Positions 25,458 to 34,243 of a stretch of 64,000 bases of DNA are shown one piece after another. Made by a program: the position numbers and the translations under genes. The stretch spans positions 57,695 through 121,694 of the forward strand of contig DASVVT010000009.1 in NCBI GenBank assembly GCA_036386415.1, written 5' to 3'. The notes beneath the pieces are model-generated. The model had not been told where the DNA came from. It made no database searches and saw only the letters and a list, made by a program, of their open reading frames with translations. Origin of the DNA: DASVVT01 sp036386415. GTDB taxonomy: Bacteria; Acidobacteriota; Blastocatellia; Pyrinomonadales; Pyrinomonadaceae. Within the stretch, counting starts at the first letter, position 1; each line of letters starts with the position of its first letter.

Positions 25458-25760
25458 AACCGCTCAGATGAGCGCGTGTCAACCTGAGATAAGAAGGTAC
25501 GGAGACCGCGCGCAGAGAGATTGAAGGGGAAGAGCAATGCCCCGTAGATTATTACTTTTCCCTTTCGCTTTGATATCTCTTTCCCTTTGACCCGTATCTA
25601 TCTGCGTTAAGGCGGCGGTTGATCGTCGCGCTCTGTTTTGTATCGGCGCGTCCGTTTTTAGAGCGCTTCGGTTTGATGTGTGCAGGATAAATTGTTTCAG
25701 AACCGGACTGGGTAAGCCATTTTAGATCGAATTTTCAGGCGAAAAAGGGTGGCGGGCTGC
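25458..25760. other. Non-coding stretch before mreB
   Basis: It holds a loose inverted repeat (GAGATTGAAGGGGAAGAG around 25518-25535 against TTTCCCTTTCGCTTTGATATCTC around 25556-25578). No gene is supported. The sigma54-like site follows. Confidence 0.4.
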
Positions 25761-25775
25761 TGGCATACGAGTTGC
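25761..25775 (+). promoter_or_regulatory. Candidate sigma54 (-24/-12) promoter for mreB
   Basis: TGGCATACGAGTTGC has the invariant GG and GC exactly 10 bases apart and matches TGGCAyr-N4-TTGC. It lies 72 bases before the mreB start. No activator site was recognised. Confidence 0.45.
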
Positions 25776-25846
25776 CATTCGATTCTGTGGGAGTTGGGCA
25801 CTCTCTTCCTGCGCGTATGGCACTACTTGAGGGGTTTTGAAATTAT

Positions 25847-26929
25847 ATGAATATTCTCAGTAACTTTTTCTCGGACGATCTGGCAATAGACCTCGGGACG
25901 GTGAATACGCTTGTTTATGCGCCTGACCGGGGCATTGTTTTAAATGAGCCATCGGCGGTAGCCATCCATAAGTACACGGGGGAAGTCCTTGCAGTCGGCT
26001 CCGAAGCCTTCAAGCTACTGGGACGCGAGCCGCATGATACGGAAGTTCATCGCCCCGTGCGCAACGGCACCATAGACAATTTCGAGGTCGCGGAAAAGAT
26101 GCTGGCGGCATTCATACGCCGCGTGCACGAAGGCCACAACAAGCGTAGCCACCTGGTCATCGGCGTGCCCGGATCAAGCACCACCCTCGAACAGCGTTCC
26201 GTGAGGGATGCGGCGCGTGATGCCAAGGCCACGCGCGTCGATCTGGTGGATGAAGGGCTGGCTGCCGCGCTCGGCGCGGGTCTCAGTTTTGAAGACGAGC
26301 GTGCGCATCTGGTGCTAGACATCGGCGGCGGCACGACCAACGTGGCGATCATCGCCTCGGCGGCGGTGGTCTCTTCGATCAGCCTGCGCGCGGCGGGCAA
26401 TGCTATGGACGAGGCGATACGCGATTACGTGCGCAGCAAACATGCGATGCAGCTTGGCGAGCGCACCGCCGAAGAGGTCAAGAAAGAGTTGGGCATGGCG
26501 CACCTGACCGGCGCAGAATCGTCGTCGGGCGAAGACAAACGCATGGAGGTGGTTGGCAAAGATTTGACTGAAGGGCTGGCGAAGGCGGTTGAGATCACGT
26601 CGAATGAGGTGCGAGAGGCGCTCGAACCCGTGCTCGCAGAGATCATCGCGGGCGCGCGACGCGCGATTGAAGAGTCGCAGCCGGATGTCACGGCAGACAT
26701 CTACCACACGGGAGTCGTGCTGACGGGCGGCGGGGCGCTTTTGAACGGCATGCCCGAACGTATGCAGAAGGAACTGGGTCTGCACGTCACCGTCGCCGAA
26801 GAGCCGCTGGCCGCCGTCGCGCTCGGCGCAGGACGCCTGCTCGCGCAGCCGGACAAGTTGCAGCGTGCTTCGATCCGTGAAGACGTTCCGGCATGGCAGC
26901 TAGTGGAAGAACCCGCAGTCAACTGGTAA
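25847..26929 (+). CDS. mreB: Rod-shape actin homologue MreB
   Basis: A 360-residue MreB. The phosphate-1 motif is 'DDLAIDLGTVNTLVYA', the phosphate-2 motif is LVLDIGGGTTNVAII and the adenosine motif is GVVLTGGGALLNGM. It polymerises on the inner membrane to guide sidewall synthesis. It is not followed by mreC/mreD, which usually lie next to the principal mreB, so this may be a second paralogue or a detached gene. GVPGSSTTLEQRSVRDAA keeps the family spacing. A strong intrinsic terminator follows and a sigma54-like site precedes it, so it looks monocistronic. Confidence 0.95.
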   Translation: MNILSNFFSDDLAIDLGTVNTLVYAPDRGIVLNEPSAVAIHKYTGEVLAVGSEAFKLLGREPHDTEVHRPVRNGTIDNFEVAEKMLAAFIRRVHEGHNKRSHLVIGVPGSSTTLEQRSVRDAARDAKATRVDLVDEGLAAALGAGLSFEDERAHLVLDIGGGTTNVAIIASAAVVSSISLRAAGNAMDEAIRDYVRSKHAMQLGERTAEEVKKELGMAHLTGAESSSGEDKRMEVVGKDLTEGLAKAVEITSNEVREALEPVLAEIIAGARRAIEESQPDVTADIYHTGVVLTGGGALLNGMPERMQKELGLHVTVAEEPLAAVALGAGRLLAQPDKLQRASIREDVPAWQLVEEPAVNW

Positions 26930-26968
26930 CTCACCCCAACACGGGCGCAACAAGTGGGAGTGCGCCGA

Positions 26969-27002
26969 AGGCCGCATGTGTGTCATGCGGCCTCTTTTTT
27001 TT
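26969..27002 (+). terminator. Rho-independent terminator after mreB
   Basis: Stem GGCCGCATG (26970-26978) pairs with CATGCGGCC (26984-26992) around a 5-base loop, followed by TCTTTTTTTT. Confidence 0.9.
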
Positions 27003-27876
27003 ATGACTCTTCAGCTTTACGGCTCGCGATGATCGTCTCCTCGGATGGACTCTCCAAACCTTCGACCAATTCTGCCCTGGCTCTCTGCTGTAAAGCCACC
27101 TCCTGCGCTCCGACCGCGCCATCGACTTGCTCCTCCGCAATCGTTTCGCGCACAAAGAGGCGCTCGCCTGCTGGCAATCTACGGTAGGCGCGTATGAGTT
27201 GAAGCGCATCTTCATCTTGCGCATCTTCCGGCGCAGGCGTCATCAGGACGAGCCCTGCGACGTAGAGCGCGAGCGTGAAGAAAGCGATGTAGCCGGTGGC
27301 AGGCGCGAAAGCCTGCGCATCCAGCGTGCCGAGCGAGACGCCTTCCAGCAGCACTCCCGCGATCCGTTTTAACCACCCGCCGTCCGGCGCGTAGAGGCTC
27401 GCCAGCAGCATGTGCTTGAGGACGAAGGCCGTCCCGAACAGCGCCGCGAGGCTGCGCAGCAGGCGACGCGCGTCGAACGATGAGAACTGGTTGTTCCAGA
27501 GCGTCCACAGGAAGAAGAAGGAGAAGAGCCAGTAGAGCAGCCCCTTCTCCGGCAGCACGCAGTTGAACGCCTGCGCCGACGCGAAGAAGAGCGAGAGCAA
27601 TGTGAGCACATGCGAGACGTTGACGAGCGTGGGGTGATCGCTCGACACCCAGCGCCCAAGCTCCACCGCTTGGCCGCGCACAAAGAGCAGCATCAACAAC
27701 ACCGCGAGCACCAGGGTGATCAGGGGCGGCGCGACGAACATGAAGGCATGCTCCTCAAGGCTTACGCGCAAGCCGCCCAGCAGCGCCACCGTCAGAAAGA
27801 TCATCGGCAGCGCGATGAAGCGCACAATCGCGCGATTTCTTGAGCGATTACTCGCCACCATCTTATTTACGCTCAC
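27001..27876 (-). CDS. Multi-pass membrane protein of unknown function
   Basis: A 291-residue protein not recognised as a named family. There are about seven hydrophobic segments between residues 18 and 215, then a cytoplasmic-looking acidic tail (~75 residues; EDAQDEDALQLIRAYRRLPA ... EETIIASRKAEES). The central loops are aromatic-rich (LLYWLFSFFFLWTLWNNQF). GTG 27876 overlaps the upstream gene by 14 bases; ATG 27861 is an alternative that would start one base after that gene's stop. Either way it is co-transcribed with the TPR-like membrane protein at 27863-28363. Confidence 0.7.
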   Translation of the reverse strand: MSVNKMVASNRSRNRAIVRFIALPMIFLTVALLGGLRVSLEEHAFMFVAPPLITLVLAVLLMLLFVRGQAVELGRWVSSDHPTLVNVSHVLTLLSLFFASAQAFNCVLPEKGLLYWLFSFFFLWTLWNNQFSSFDARRLLRSLAALFGTAFVLKHMLLASLYAPDGGWLKRIAGVLLEGVSLGTLDAQAFAPATGYIAFFTLALYVAGLVLMTPAPEDAQDEDALQLIRAYRRLPAGERLFVRETIAEEQVDGAVGAQEVALQQRARAELVEGLESPSEETIIASRKAEES

Positions 27877-28363
27877 GCAAGACCTTCAAAGGGTTGAGAT
27901 CGCTCCAGCTTCGCTCCAACCCCTGTTCCAGCTCGGCCTTCAACTCTGCGGCATTGTGTATCTTCAGATCGGAATCATCCACGATGAGCGCCCCGCCAGG
28001 TGAGAGATCGAGAGAGCGCTTGACCGCCTCCAACCCCTGCTTGAACAATGCCTCGTCATTGTAGACGCGGCCCCATCCCTCACGATAAAAAGCATAGGCG
28101 ACATAGAACTGCGTGCGCGCGTCCTTGTGCGCCGGATCGGCACGCTCCCATTCGTCGCGCGCAGCCCTGTATTGCTCGCGCCTGAAGAGCGCGAGCGCCG
28201 CTTTGAAGCGCTCCTGATCGACCTCATACGTGCCAGCCGCTACCTCCGTGTTCGTCGCCACCTCACGGAGAGAGCGCGGCTCGGTCGCGTACACCCAGAT
28301 GATGAACGCTGCGTAGAGCACAGTCCACGCGATGCCGACGCTTTGAATGAGCTTATGCTGCAT
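27863..28363 (-). CDS. Single-pass membrane protein with TPR-like domain
   Basis: A ~166-residue protein: one N-terminal membrane helix (SVGIAWTVLYAAFIIWVY), then a soluble helical domain with TPR-like pairs (FKAALALFRREQYRAARDEW ... TQFYVAYAFYREGWGRVY). ATG 28363 is preferred (AAGAGAG upstream); an upstream TTG at 28390 would add nine residues. It is encoded with the membrane protein after it, so the pair may form one membrane complex. No function can be assigned. Confidence 0.65.
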   Translation of the reverse strand: MQHKLIQSVGIAWTVLYAAFIIWVYATEPRSLREVATNTEVAAGTYEVDQERFKAALALFRREQYRAARDEWERADPAHKDARTQFYVAYAFYREGWGRVYNDEALFKQGLEAVKRSLDLSPGGALIVDDSDLKIHNAAELKAELEQGLERSWSDLNPLKVLRERK

Positions 28364-28496
28364 GGCTCTCTTGATTCCGTTTCTGATCAATGAAGCTAGA
28401 GGATGATTCTACCGCTTGTCAACGAATGAAGCGTCAGTCTCATAATTGATCAAAAGCCTTTCCGTCCCATCTGCCCCTATGAGAAGATGACAAGCC

Positions 28497-28994
28497 ATGA
28501 AGCGCTTCATTCTGCCCTTAGCCGCGATCCTGTTATTTACGGGCGCAGCAGCGGCAGCAGCTCAATCGAAGGTCTCCGACGACAGGTGTCATGGCCTGGA
28601 TGAGAAGAGCATGGCTTTAATTAGCCAGTACAAAGAGCTGCGAAAGAGACGCCGCCAGTTGCCTTTGGGGAAGCGTGAGCGTGATCTGGATGATGACGGA
28701 GGGAAATTATCCAGGGTTTTGTCCGCTCTGGGTGAAGAGCTCGGGCATCCGCCCTATACGAAGGAGACCATTCTGGGATGTCTCGGAGAGCCGGATGCAG
28801 TGAGAGTTGGCGAGCGCATGAACGCATTTCTGGGCGTCTACGAGAGGGAGTTGAAGAAAGCGGGTCGCAAGGTGGAAGGGCAGAGGGATCGTGAATACCT
28901 GATCTACTTTTGGAGAGGGTGGCATGATTTTATCTTCTTCATCAGCGAGGATGGCTTGATAGTAGATCACGGCTGGTGGTTTGCTTATGAGTGA
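28497..28994 (+). CDS. Small secreted protein of unknown function
   Basis: A 165-residue protein with a clear signal peptide (KRFILPLAAILLFTGAAAAAAQS, cleavage near residue 24). The mature part has two cysteines (DRCHGL, LGCLGEP) that could form a disulfide, a basic stretch (ELRKRRRQLPLGKRERD) and an aromatic C-terminus (YLIYFWRGWHDFIFFI). No family recognised. It overlaps the next gene by 8 bases and heads a three-gene operon ending in an L,D-transpeptidase, so an envelope role is likely. Confidence 0.7.
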   Translation: MKRFILPLAAILLFTGAAAAAAQSKVSDDRCHGLDEKSMALISQYKELRKRRRQLPLGKRERDLDDDGGKLSRVLSALGEELGHPPYTKETILGCLGEPDAVRVGERMNAFLGVYERELKKAGRKVEGQRDREYLIYFWRGWHDFIFFISEDGLIVDHGWWFAYE

Positions 28995-29472
28995 GAGTGA
29001 TGGATTCAGAGTAGATGATGAATGGCTTGATGGAGACAATACGGGTCGGATGATTAAAGCAGCGCAATACGCAATTGGAGTAGTTATCATTCATCTGCTG
29101 GTCTCGGCTCTGCACGGAGCTTCGCATCAGCGGCTGAATGTGCCGCTCTCTTCAGCTCAGAATCTGTTCATCATCGTGGTTATTTTTATCTCGCCCTTGG
29201 CGGCAGCGCTGCTCCTCTGGAAGAAGCAGCATGCGTCAGGGGCGCTTCTCCTTTTGGGGTCGATGGCGGGATCGCTCGCCTTCGGCGTTTACAATCATTT
29301 CGTGGCGAGTAGTCCAGACCACGTCTCCCACGTCGCCGCCGCTGCGTCAGGAGTGTGGGTCACAGTTTTCCAGGTCACGGCTGCTCTGCTGGCCGTCGTC
29401 GAAGCCTTCGGGTGTCTGGCGGGCGTATGGATACTGAGATTGTGCCTGGGCGCATCAAGATTAACCACATGA
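28987..29472 (+). CDS. Four-helix membrane protein of unknown function
   Basis: A 161-residue protein with four hydrophobic segments (~residues 25-45, 58-80, 88-104, 118-150). His residues sit at membrane edges (LHGASHQRLNV, NHFVASSPDHVSHV), a pattern that could bind metal or haem, but no named family is recognised. ATG 28987 overlaps the previous stop, and the 3' end overlaps the L,D-transpeptidase start by four bases (ATGA). An internal ATG near 29050 is a possible alternative start. Confidence 0.68.
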   Translation: MSESDGFRVDDEWLDGDNTGRMIKAAQYAIGVVIIHLLVSALHGASHQRLNVPLSSAQNLFIIVVIFISPLAAALLLWKKQHASGALLLLGSMAGSLAFGVYNHFVASSPDHVSHVAAAASGVWVTVFQVTAALLAVVEAFGCLAGVWILRLCLGASRLTT

Positions 29473-30047
29473 GCAGGATTGGACTGGTCATAGGCGCGTC
29501 TTTGCTAATCGGCGTTGCAGCCGTCATGGTCGCACTCCAGAGGCGGTCTGCCGCGACCGTCCCTGCGCCGCTCGCGCTCCCGCTCGTCAATCCGCAGATC
29601 GTCGTCATCAAGAGCAGACGGCAATTGATGTTGTATGCGGGCGATCAACTGCTCAGAACCTACCCAATCGGGCTTGGCTTCAATCCTGTTGGCGATAAGA
29701 TCAAAGAGGGCGACGGCGCGACTCCTGAAGGGAGGTTCTACGTCTTCACCAAAAATGTAGAGAGCAAGTTCTATCTATCATTGGGAGTCAGCTATCCGAA
29801 CCTTGAGGACGCCGAGCGCGGCCTGCGCGATGGTCTGATTAACGGGGAACAGTATGAGCGGATCGTGGAGGCGAGCCGTCAGATGAAAGCGCCTCCGCAG
29901 GACACTCCGCTGGGAGGACAGATCTACATTCACGGGCACGGCGCGCGGACGGACTGGACGCGTGGTTGTGTGGCGCTTGATGACAGGGATGTGAAGGAGC
30001 TTTTTGACGCTGTGCCCGTCGGCACAACGGTCATCATAAAACCTTAA
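29469..30047 (+). CDS. L,D-transpeptidase (YkuD domain)
   Basis: A 192-residue protein with an N-terminal membrane anchor (residues ~5-23) and a YkuD catalytic domain: IVVIKSRRQLMLY, GDGATPEGRFYV and the active-site HGHGARTDWTRGCVAL with His155 and Cys167. It makes 3-3 peptidoglycan cross-links or attaches proteins to the wall. ATG 29469 gives a four-base overlap with the preceding membrane-protein gene; a longer start at 29427 would break the signal anchor. A second L,D-transpeptidase gene lies at 34244-35752. Confidence 0.88.
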   Translation: MSRIGLVIGASLLIGVAAVMVALQRRSAATVPAPLALPLVNPQIVVIKSRRQLMLYAGDQLLRTYPIGLGFNPVGDKIKEGDGATPEGRFYVFTKNVESKFYLSLGVSYPNLEDAERGLRDGLINGEQYERIVEASRQMKAPPQDTPLGGQIYIHGHGARTDWTRGCVALDDRDVKELFDAVPVGTTVIIKP

Positions 30048-30120
30048 TCAAAGATTGCCCTGAGGGGCGCGCCTGTCAATTCGGGGATTCAGGCCAATAT
30101 CAAGAGAAGCTAAGATAGGG

Positions 30121-30245
30121 TAGTGTCCTGAATTGATTAACGCTCTGTGCGTCCTCTGCGTCCTCTGTGACTCTGTGGTGAATGTGGCTGAGAGTTGATT
30201 CACCACAGAGACGCAGAGAGCACAGAGGACGCACAGAGAGAGATG
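30121..30245. repeat. CACAGAG-family palindrome, truncated copy
   Basis: It begins TAGTGTCCTGAATTGATTA like the element at 51251. The left arm (GCGTCCTCTGCGTCCTCTGTGACTCTGTGGTG) pairs with CACCACAGAGACGCAGAGAGCACAGAGGACGCACAGAG. The right terminal AGGACACTA found in the other copy is missing. Confidence 0.85.
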
Positions 30246-30351
30246 AAATCAAGACGCTGATGAAAATAGCATACAACATGGCGCGGCGCTCCTTGCATCG
30301 GATGCTGAGGTTGGCATAACGTTTATGCCGCCAGATTGTGAGGTGATACGT

Positions 30352-30801
30352 ATGAACCTGGCAGTTCTCTCAGTCTTATTTCTCATTCTCACGGGCTGGA
30401 TGCAGCAGTCCTGTGATACTAAAGAGGTCGCTTTGAGCCAACAATTTAAGCTGAAGGTAGGGCAAGAGGTGAGCATCCGTGAAGCCGGAATAAAGGTGAG
30501 CGACATCGCTGTCGTAGAGGATTCGCGCTGCCCTACGGGCGTGCAGTGTATCTGGGCTGGCAACGGAAAGGTCAGCCTCAAGCTGAGCAAAGCCAAGAGC
30601 GAATCGGCCTCCGTAGAGCTTAACACCAGCGCTGGGCCGAAGAGCCGCGCCTACCAGGGATATGAGGTCAGGCTGGTGAGCCTCGATCCGTATCCGAAAA
30701 ACGGCGTGTCTATCGGTAAAAATGATTACGTGGTAACGCTGATGGTCTGCAAGGACTGTGGTGATGCAGACGGCACGCAAGGGGGCAGCGAGGTGCAGTA
30801 G
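30352..30801 (+). CDS. Small secreted protein with CPTGVQCIWAGNG motif
   Basis: A 149-residue protein with an N-terminal hydrophobic leader (NLAVLSVLFLILTGWMQQSC). The body carries 'EDSRCPTGVQCIWAGNGKVS', a motif I have seen in a widespread family of small periplasmic proteins or lipoproteins of unknown role, and a C-terminal CKDC pair. The four cysteines suggest disulfides or metal binding. ATG 30352 follows GAGGTGAT; the in-frame ATG at 30325 would put nine residues before the leader. Confidence 0.65.
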   Translation: MNLAVLSVLFLILTGWMQQSCDTKEVALSQQFKLKVGQEVSIREAGIKVSDIAVVEDSRCPTGVQCIWAGNGKVSLKLSKAKSESASVELNTSAGPKSRAYQGYEVRLVSLDPYPKNGVSIGKNDYVVTLMVCKDCGDADGTQGGSEVQ

Positions 30802-30870
30802 CCTGTGAATCACGGGCTCGGAGTTGGAACAGGGCAACCCGCGCGCTTTCGGCGTCTTTGGTCAGAGGTT

Positions 30871-31935
30871 ATGAAGCCGTTCAAGATTCGCAATATAGAG
30901 ATCAAGCCGCCGCTCATCCTGTCGCCGATGGCGGGCGTGACGGACATCTCTTTCCGTCGCCTGCTCAAGCGGCGCGGCGGCATAGGTCTGACCGTCTCCG
31001 AGTTTATCTCTGTCGAAGGATTGACGCGCCACAATCCGAAATCGAAGCGACAAATGCGCTTCTTTGAAGAGGAGCGCCCCTTCGCCGTGCAGATTTTCGG
31101 CGGCCAAGCGGAGCGTATGCGTATGGCTGCGGAGATGGCCGAAGAGGTCGGCGCGGACATACTGGATATCAACTGCGGTTGCCCTGCGCCCAAGGTCGTC
31201 AAGCACGGTGGAGGCAGTGGACTGCTGCGCGATCATGCGCGGCTGGAAACCATACTGAAGGAGATCAAAAAAGCGATCACCATTCCGCTGACGATCAAGA
31301 TTCGCGCGGGCTATTACGATCATACGATCAATGCGGTCGAGACGGCGCGGCTCGCCGAGAGTTGTGGCGTCGAGCACATAGCCCTGCACGGGCGCACGAA
31401 GGAGCAGGGCTACAAGGGACTGGCTAATTGGGATTTGGTGCGACAGATTAAAGAGGCGGTGAGCGTGCCCGTCTCCGGCAGCGGCGACGTGGTCAACGTG
31501 GAAGGGGCTTTCGCGCGCTGGCGTGAGACGAATTGCGACGGCATCCTCATCGGGCGCGGCGCGATGGCGAATCCCTGGATTTTTCGCCAGATCGAAGATG
31601 CCCTGGCCGGGCGCGAGCTTTTTCAACCAAGTCTCGAAGACAAGCGTGCGGTGCTCCTCGAATACTTTGACATGCTGCGCGCGGACATGCCTGAGTTGGC
31701 CGCCATCGGGCGCATGAAACAGCTCGCAGGGCAGTTCACGCGCGGCCTTCAGGGCGGCGTGCTCTTCCGTACCACCATCTACCACTCGCACTCTGTCGAA
31801 GAGATACTCGCGCGCATCTCTGAATATTTTGAGGCGATAGCTTCGGGTCGCCCGTATTACGGTGAAGGCAAGGGAAGCGAAATAGAAGAAGCGCCCGTGC
31901 TTGATTCCTGTGAGGCTGCGACCGTTGGGTCTTGA
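30871..31935 (+). CDS. dusB: tRNA-dihydrouridine synthase
   Basis: A 354-residue flavoenzyme of the Dus family. Visible are LSPMAGVTDISFRRL (FMN-binding barrel), DINCGCPAPKVVK with the catalytic Cys, IRAGY, HGRTKEQGYKG and ILIGRGAMANPW. It reduces uridines in the tRNA D-loop with NADPH; DusB is the subgroup suggested by these motifs. ATG 30871 (AGAGG upstream) gives the family start MKPFKIRNIEIKPPLILSPM. The C-terminal ~25 residues are extra, acidic and non-conserved. Confidence 0.92.
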   Translation: MKPFKIRNIEIKPPLILSPMAGVTDISFRRLLKRRGGIGLTVSEFISVEGLTRHNPKSKRQMRFFEEERPFAVQIFGGQAERMRMAAEMAEEVGADILDINCGCPAPKVVKHGGGSGLLRDHARLETILKEIKKAITIPLTIKIRAGYYDHTINAVETARLAESCGVEHIALHGRTKEQGYKGLANWDLVRQIKEAVSVPVSGSGDVVNVEGAFARWRETNCDGILIGRGAMANPWIFRQIEDALAGRELFQPSLEDKRAVLLEYFDMLRADMPELAAIGRMKQLAGQFTRGLQGGVLFRTTIYHSHSVEEILARISEYFEAIASGRPYYGEGKGSEIEEAPVLDSCEAATVGS

Positions 31936-31974
31936 TCCTTTTGTCGGGAGACCTTCTCCTTTCAAAGTCCTATT

Positions 31975-33009
31975 TCATTCTTCGATATCAGAGAAGTTTT
32001 CCTGCGCCTTCGCAGCGTCATAAAGTAGCTGGCGTCTCGCCGGGTCTTGAGTCACTCTCTTGATCTCGACACCCTCTATTTTAAAAACAAAATGATAAGC
32101 TCTGCTCAACCCGGCTATTTTTAAGGGCATGAGCACGCGGATCGACTTGCCTTTGTAATGCTCTGCCTCCGCGCCATCGGGAAGCAGCGAAGTAGAAATC
32201 CAGCGGTTAGCTGAACGACTATAATAAGTGTAGTCGGTTGGAAGAAAGTTGTAACTCATCTCGGTTGCCGGATATACGATCGACGGCAACAAGGGCTGCT
32301 TCGCATGGCTGTAAATAGCGCCCTCCGGCTTTATCTGGTGCGACTTGCCGAGCACATCAACATAGGTGGCACGCTCCCAATCGACTGTGATGGGTTTACC
32401 GCTCTTATTCGCGAAGATGAGGCCGATATTTGTTGCGTTGATATCGAAACTAATCCTCACGTCGCTGTCCTCAAAAGTGAGGATATTGCTGGCGACAGGT
32501 CTCTTCATCGCAAGGCGATAGGAAGTCGGCAGCTCCCCGTCGATAAGTAAGACCTCCAGTCTCGCAATGGCATCGATGGTGACACCTTCCAGCCATACGC
32601 CGTATCCCGAATCGAGAGCGGCTGAGGCGTCCCTTTCCAGGTCATTGAATTCAAAGACGGTCAGGTCTTCAACGCCCTTCAATTGTTTGCCGTCGCGGTC
32701 GTATGCTCTAACTTCAAAGGCAGCTTTATTCCATCTCTGTCCGGTGTTGTTGAGAAGAACGCCCGTCAGCTTCGTGCTCCCCGCCATCCGTACCAGCGAC
32801 AGATTCTTCAGCACAAACTCGCCTCCCTCGACGGGCACAGCTATATCCTTGTAAGGAATGCTGCGGTCGGCGGCGGCGATTTTATTCGACTGCCTGACGG
32901 CGGAGCTATCCCGCTCTCGCGCCTGCCTGAGCGTGAACATCGCACCCGCCAGCACGAGACAGAAGGGCAGCATGAGATTGACGAAGCGTTTCATGGTGAC
33001 TGCTTTCAT
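31975..33009 (-). CDS. Secreted or anchored beta-rich protein of unknown function
   Basis: A 344-residue protein. An N-terminal signal/anchor (NLMLPFCLVLAGAMFTL) precedes an extracytoplasmic region that appears to hold two similar beta-sandwich-like halves: VLKNLSLVRMAGSTKLTGVL...AFEVRAYDRDGK and ISFDINATNIGLIFANKSGK. This pattern resembles domains describing 'FxxR-type' intermolecular or interfacial binding, but I cannot name the family. ATG 32994 is an alternative start. It is the last of a run of minus-strand envelope genes with the M15 and L,D-transpeptidase genes. Confidence 0.65.
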   Translation of the reverse strand: MKAVTMKRFVNLMLPFCLVLAGAMFTLRQARERDSSAVRQSNKIAAADRSIPYKDIAVPVEGGEFVLKNLSLVRMAGSTKLTGVLLNNTGQRWNKAAFEVRAYDRDGKQLKGVEDLTVFEFNDLERDASAALDSGYGVWLEGVTIDAIARLEVLLIDGELPTSYRLAMKRPVASNILTFEDSDVRISFDINATNIGLIFANKSGKPITVDWERATYVDVLGKSHQIKPEGAIYSHAKQPLLPSIVYPATEMSYNFLPTDYTYYSRSANRWISTSLLPDGAEAEHYKGKSIRVLMPLKIAGLSRAYHFVFKIEGVEIKRVTQDPARRQLLYDAAKAQENFSDIEE

Positions 33010-33112
33010 ACGGTATTCTTAGCTCCCTCTCTGTATCGCCGGTTCAACGCCTTCACGCGCACCTTATGGAGATCGTGCCAAGGATGACACCCGTGCGCCC
33101 GCAGGAGTCCTC

Positions 33113-34096
33113 TCATGGCTGGTATTCCCAGTGCCACGGTTCATAGAAATAGGGGCGGAAACCGAAACGATCGGCGTTTTTAACCAGCCATTGGTAAACG
33201 CGCGTCTGAACCTGAATCGCGCGGTTACTATCTTCCGTACTGACGGGATCGCCGCCCACGTACAGATCAAGCGCCCGACCCGTAAAGTGCGGGCTGTTGA
33301 TCGCCAGTCCGGCACGCCCAGCGCCCGGCGACTGCGCGCGCAATCGTTCTTGATACTCCGGCGTGCGAAGTGCGGAGACGATCTTCAAATATTTTTCGGA
33401 CGGAGCAAGCTCGCCGCCGCGCGCCGACGCAAGTTGCAGCGAAGAATCTGCGGCGGCAGCCGCGACCAAAAGTTTGTAGGCGGCGTAGGTCTGTTGTTCG
33501 ACTCTGCGAAGCTCTTCGGGTCGCGAGGGGTCCCAAAAATCGGAAGCCGGAGCGACGGGCGCTTGTTCGGGCGAGGGAATTACCCTGTCCTTAATGCGGC
33601 GCGACTGCCACGTCTGAATCATTCGAGACAACGTGGAATTATCTAAGATGCCACTGGGCGCGAGCCCGACAGACCTCTGCCAGCGCGAGAGTGCTTCGGC
33701 AAACTCGCGGCTGTCAGCCGCATTTTCGGTCTCGATCAAGCGGGAGATCAAAGGGATGTAAAGATACCAGCCGCGCTGTGATTTACCGCCGAAGCTCCAC
33801 GCCAGCTCGTTCATGAGCCGCCTGTTCTCCGTCGCGGCGGAGACGAACTTGTCCCCGCTCGCGTCCGCACTGCTCGTTTCTCTCTCCGCACTCTCAGAAA
33901 CAGGGTCATAACTCTCAGTGGACGGTGACGAAACGGGATTTAAGGGAGCCGTCTGGTCTGTGGTGTCAGAGGATCGCGCGAAGGTGATCTCGGACTCCGG
34001 TGCGGGATTACCAGCCTTGTATTCGGCTATCAGAATGATGCCTATGTACAAGAGTCCCAGCACGCCGAAGAATCCCAAAGCTGATAAGACTCGCAT
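33113..34096 (-). CDS. Membrane-anchored D,D-carboxypeptidase, VanY/M15B type
   Basis: A ~327-residue protein: membrane anchor (RVLSALGFFGVLGLLYIGII), a Ser/Glu/Thr-rich linker, a peptidoglycan-binding-like segment (FAEALSRWQRSVGLAPSGIL, as in PG_binding_1) and an M15 peptidase domain. Zinc and catalytic residues are recognisable in SPHFTGRALDLYVGG (His, Asp) and YEPWHWEY (Glu, His). It should remove terminal D-Ala from wall peptides. ATG 34096 is chosen; a TTG 57 bases upstream would add a charged leader. The domain order suggests direct binding to the wall. Confidence 0.8.
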   Translation of the reverse strand: MRVLSALGFFGVLGLLYIGIILIAEYKAGNPAPESEITFARSSDTTDQTAPLNPVSSPSTESYDPVSESAERETSSADASGDKFVSAATENRRLMNELAWSFGGKSQRGWYLYIPLISRLIETENAADSREFAEALSRWQRSVGLAPSGILDNSTLSRMIQTWQSRRIKDRVIPSPEQAPVAPASDFWDPSRPEELRRVEQQTYAAYKLLVAAAAADSSLQLASARGGELAPSEKYLKIVSALRTPEYQERLRAQSPGAGRAGLAINSPHFTGRALDLYVGGDPVSTEDSNRAIQVQTRVYQWLVKNADRFGFRPYFYEPWHWEYQP

Positions 34097-34243
34097 CCTC
34101 ACGACTGAAAAACCCTCTGCTTCCGGCAGGCATCTTCCGATCCTGCTCTTCAAACGGGATGGGAGGAAGCCTTCAGCCGACTAATCTCATCTACAATAGA
34201 CCGCCCTCATAACGACTCTCTGCCGAGACGAGCTCAGGCACTG

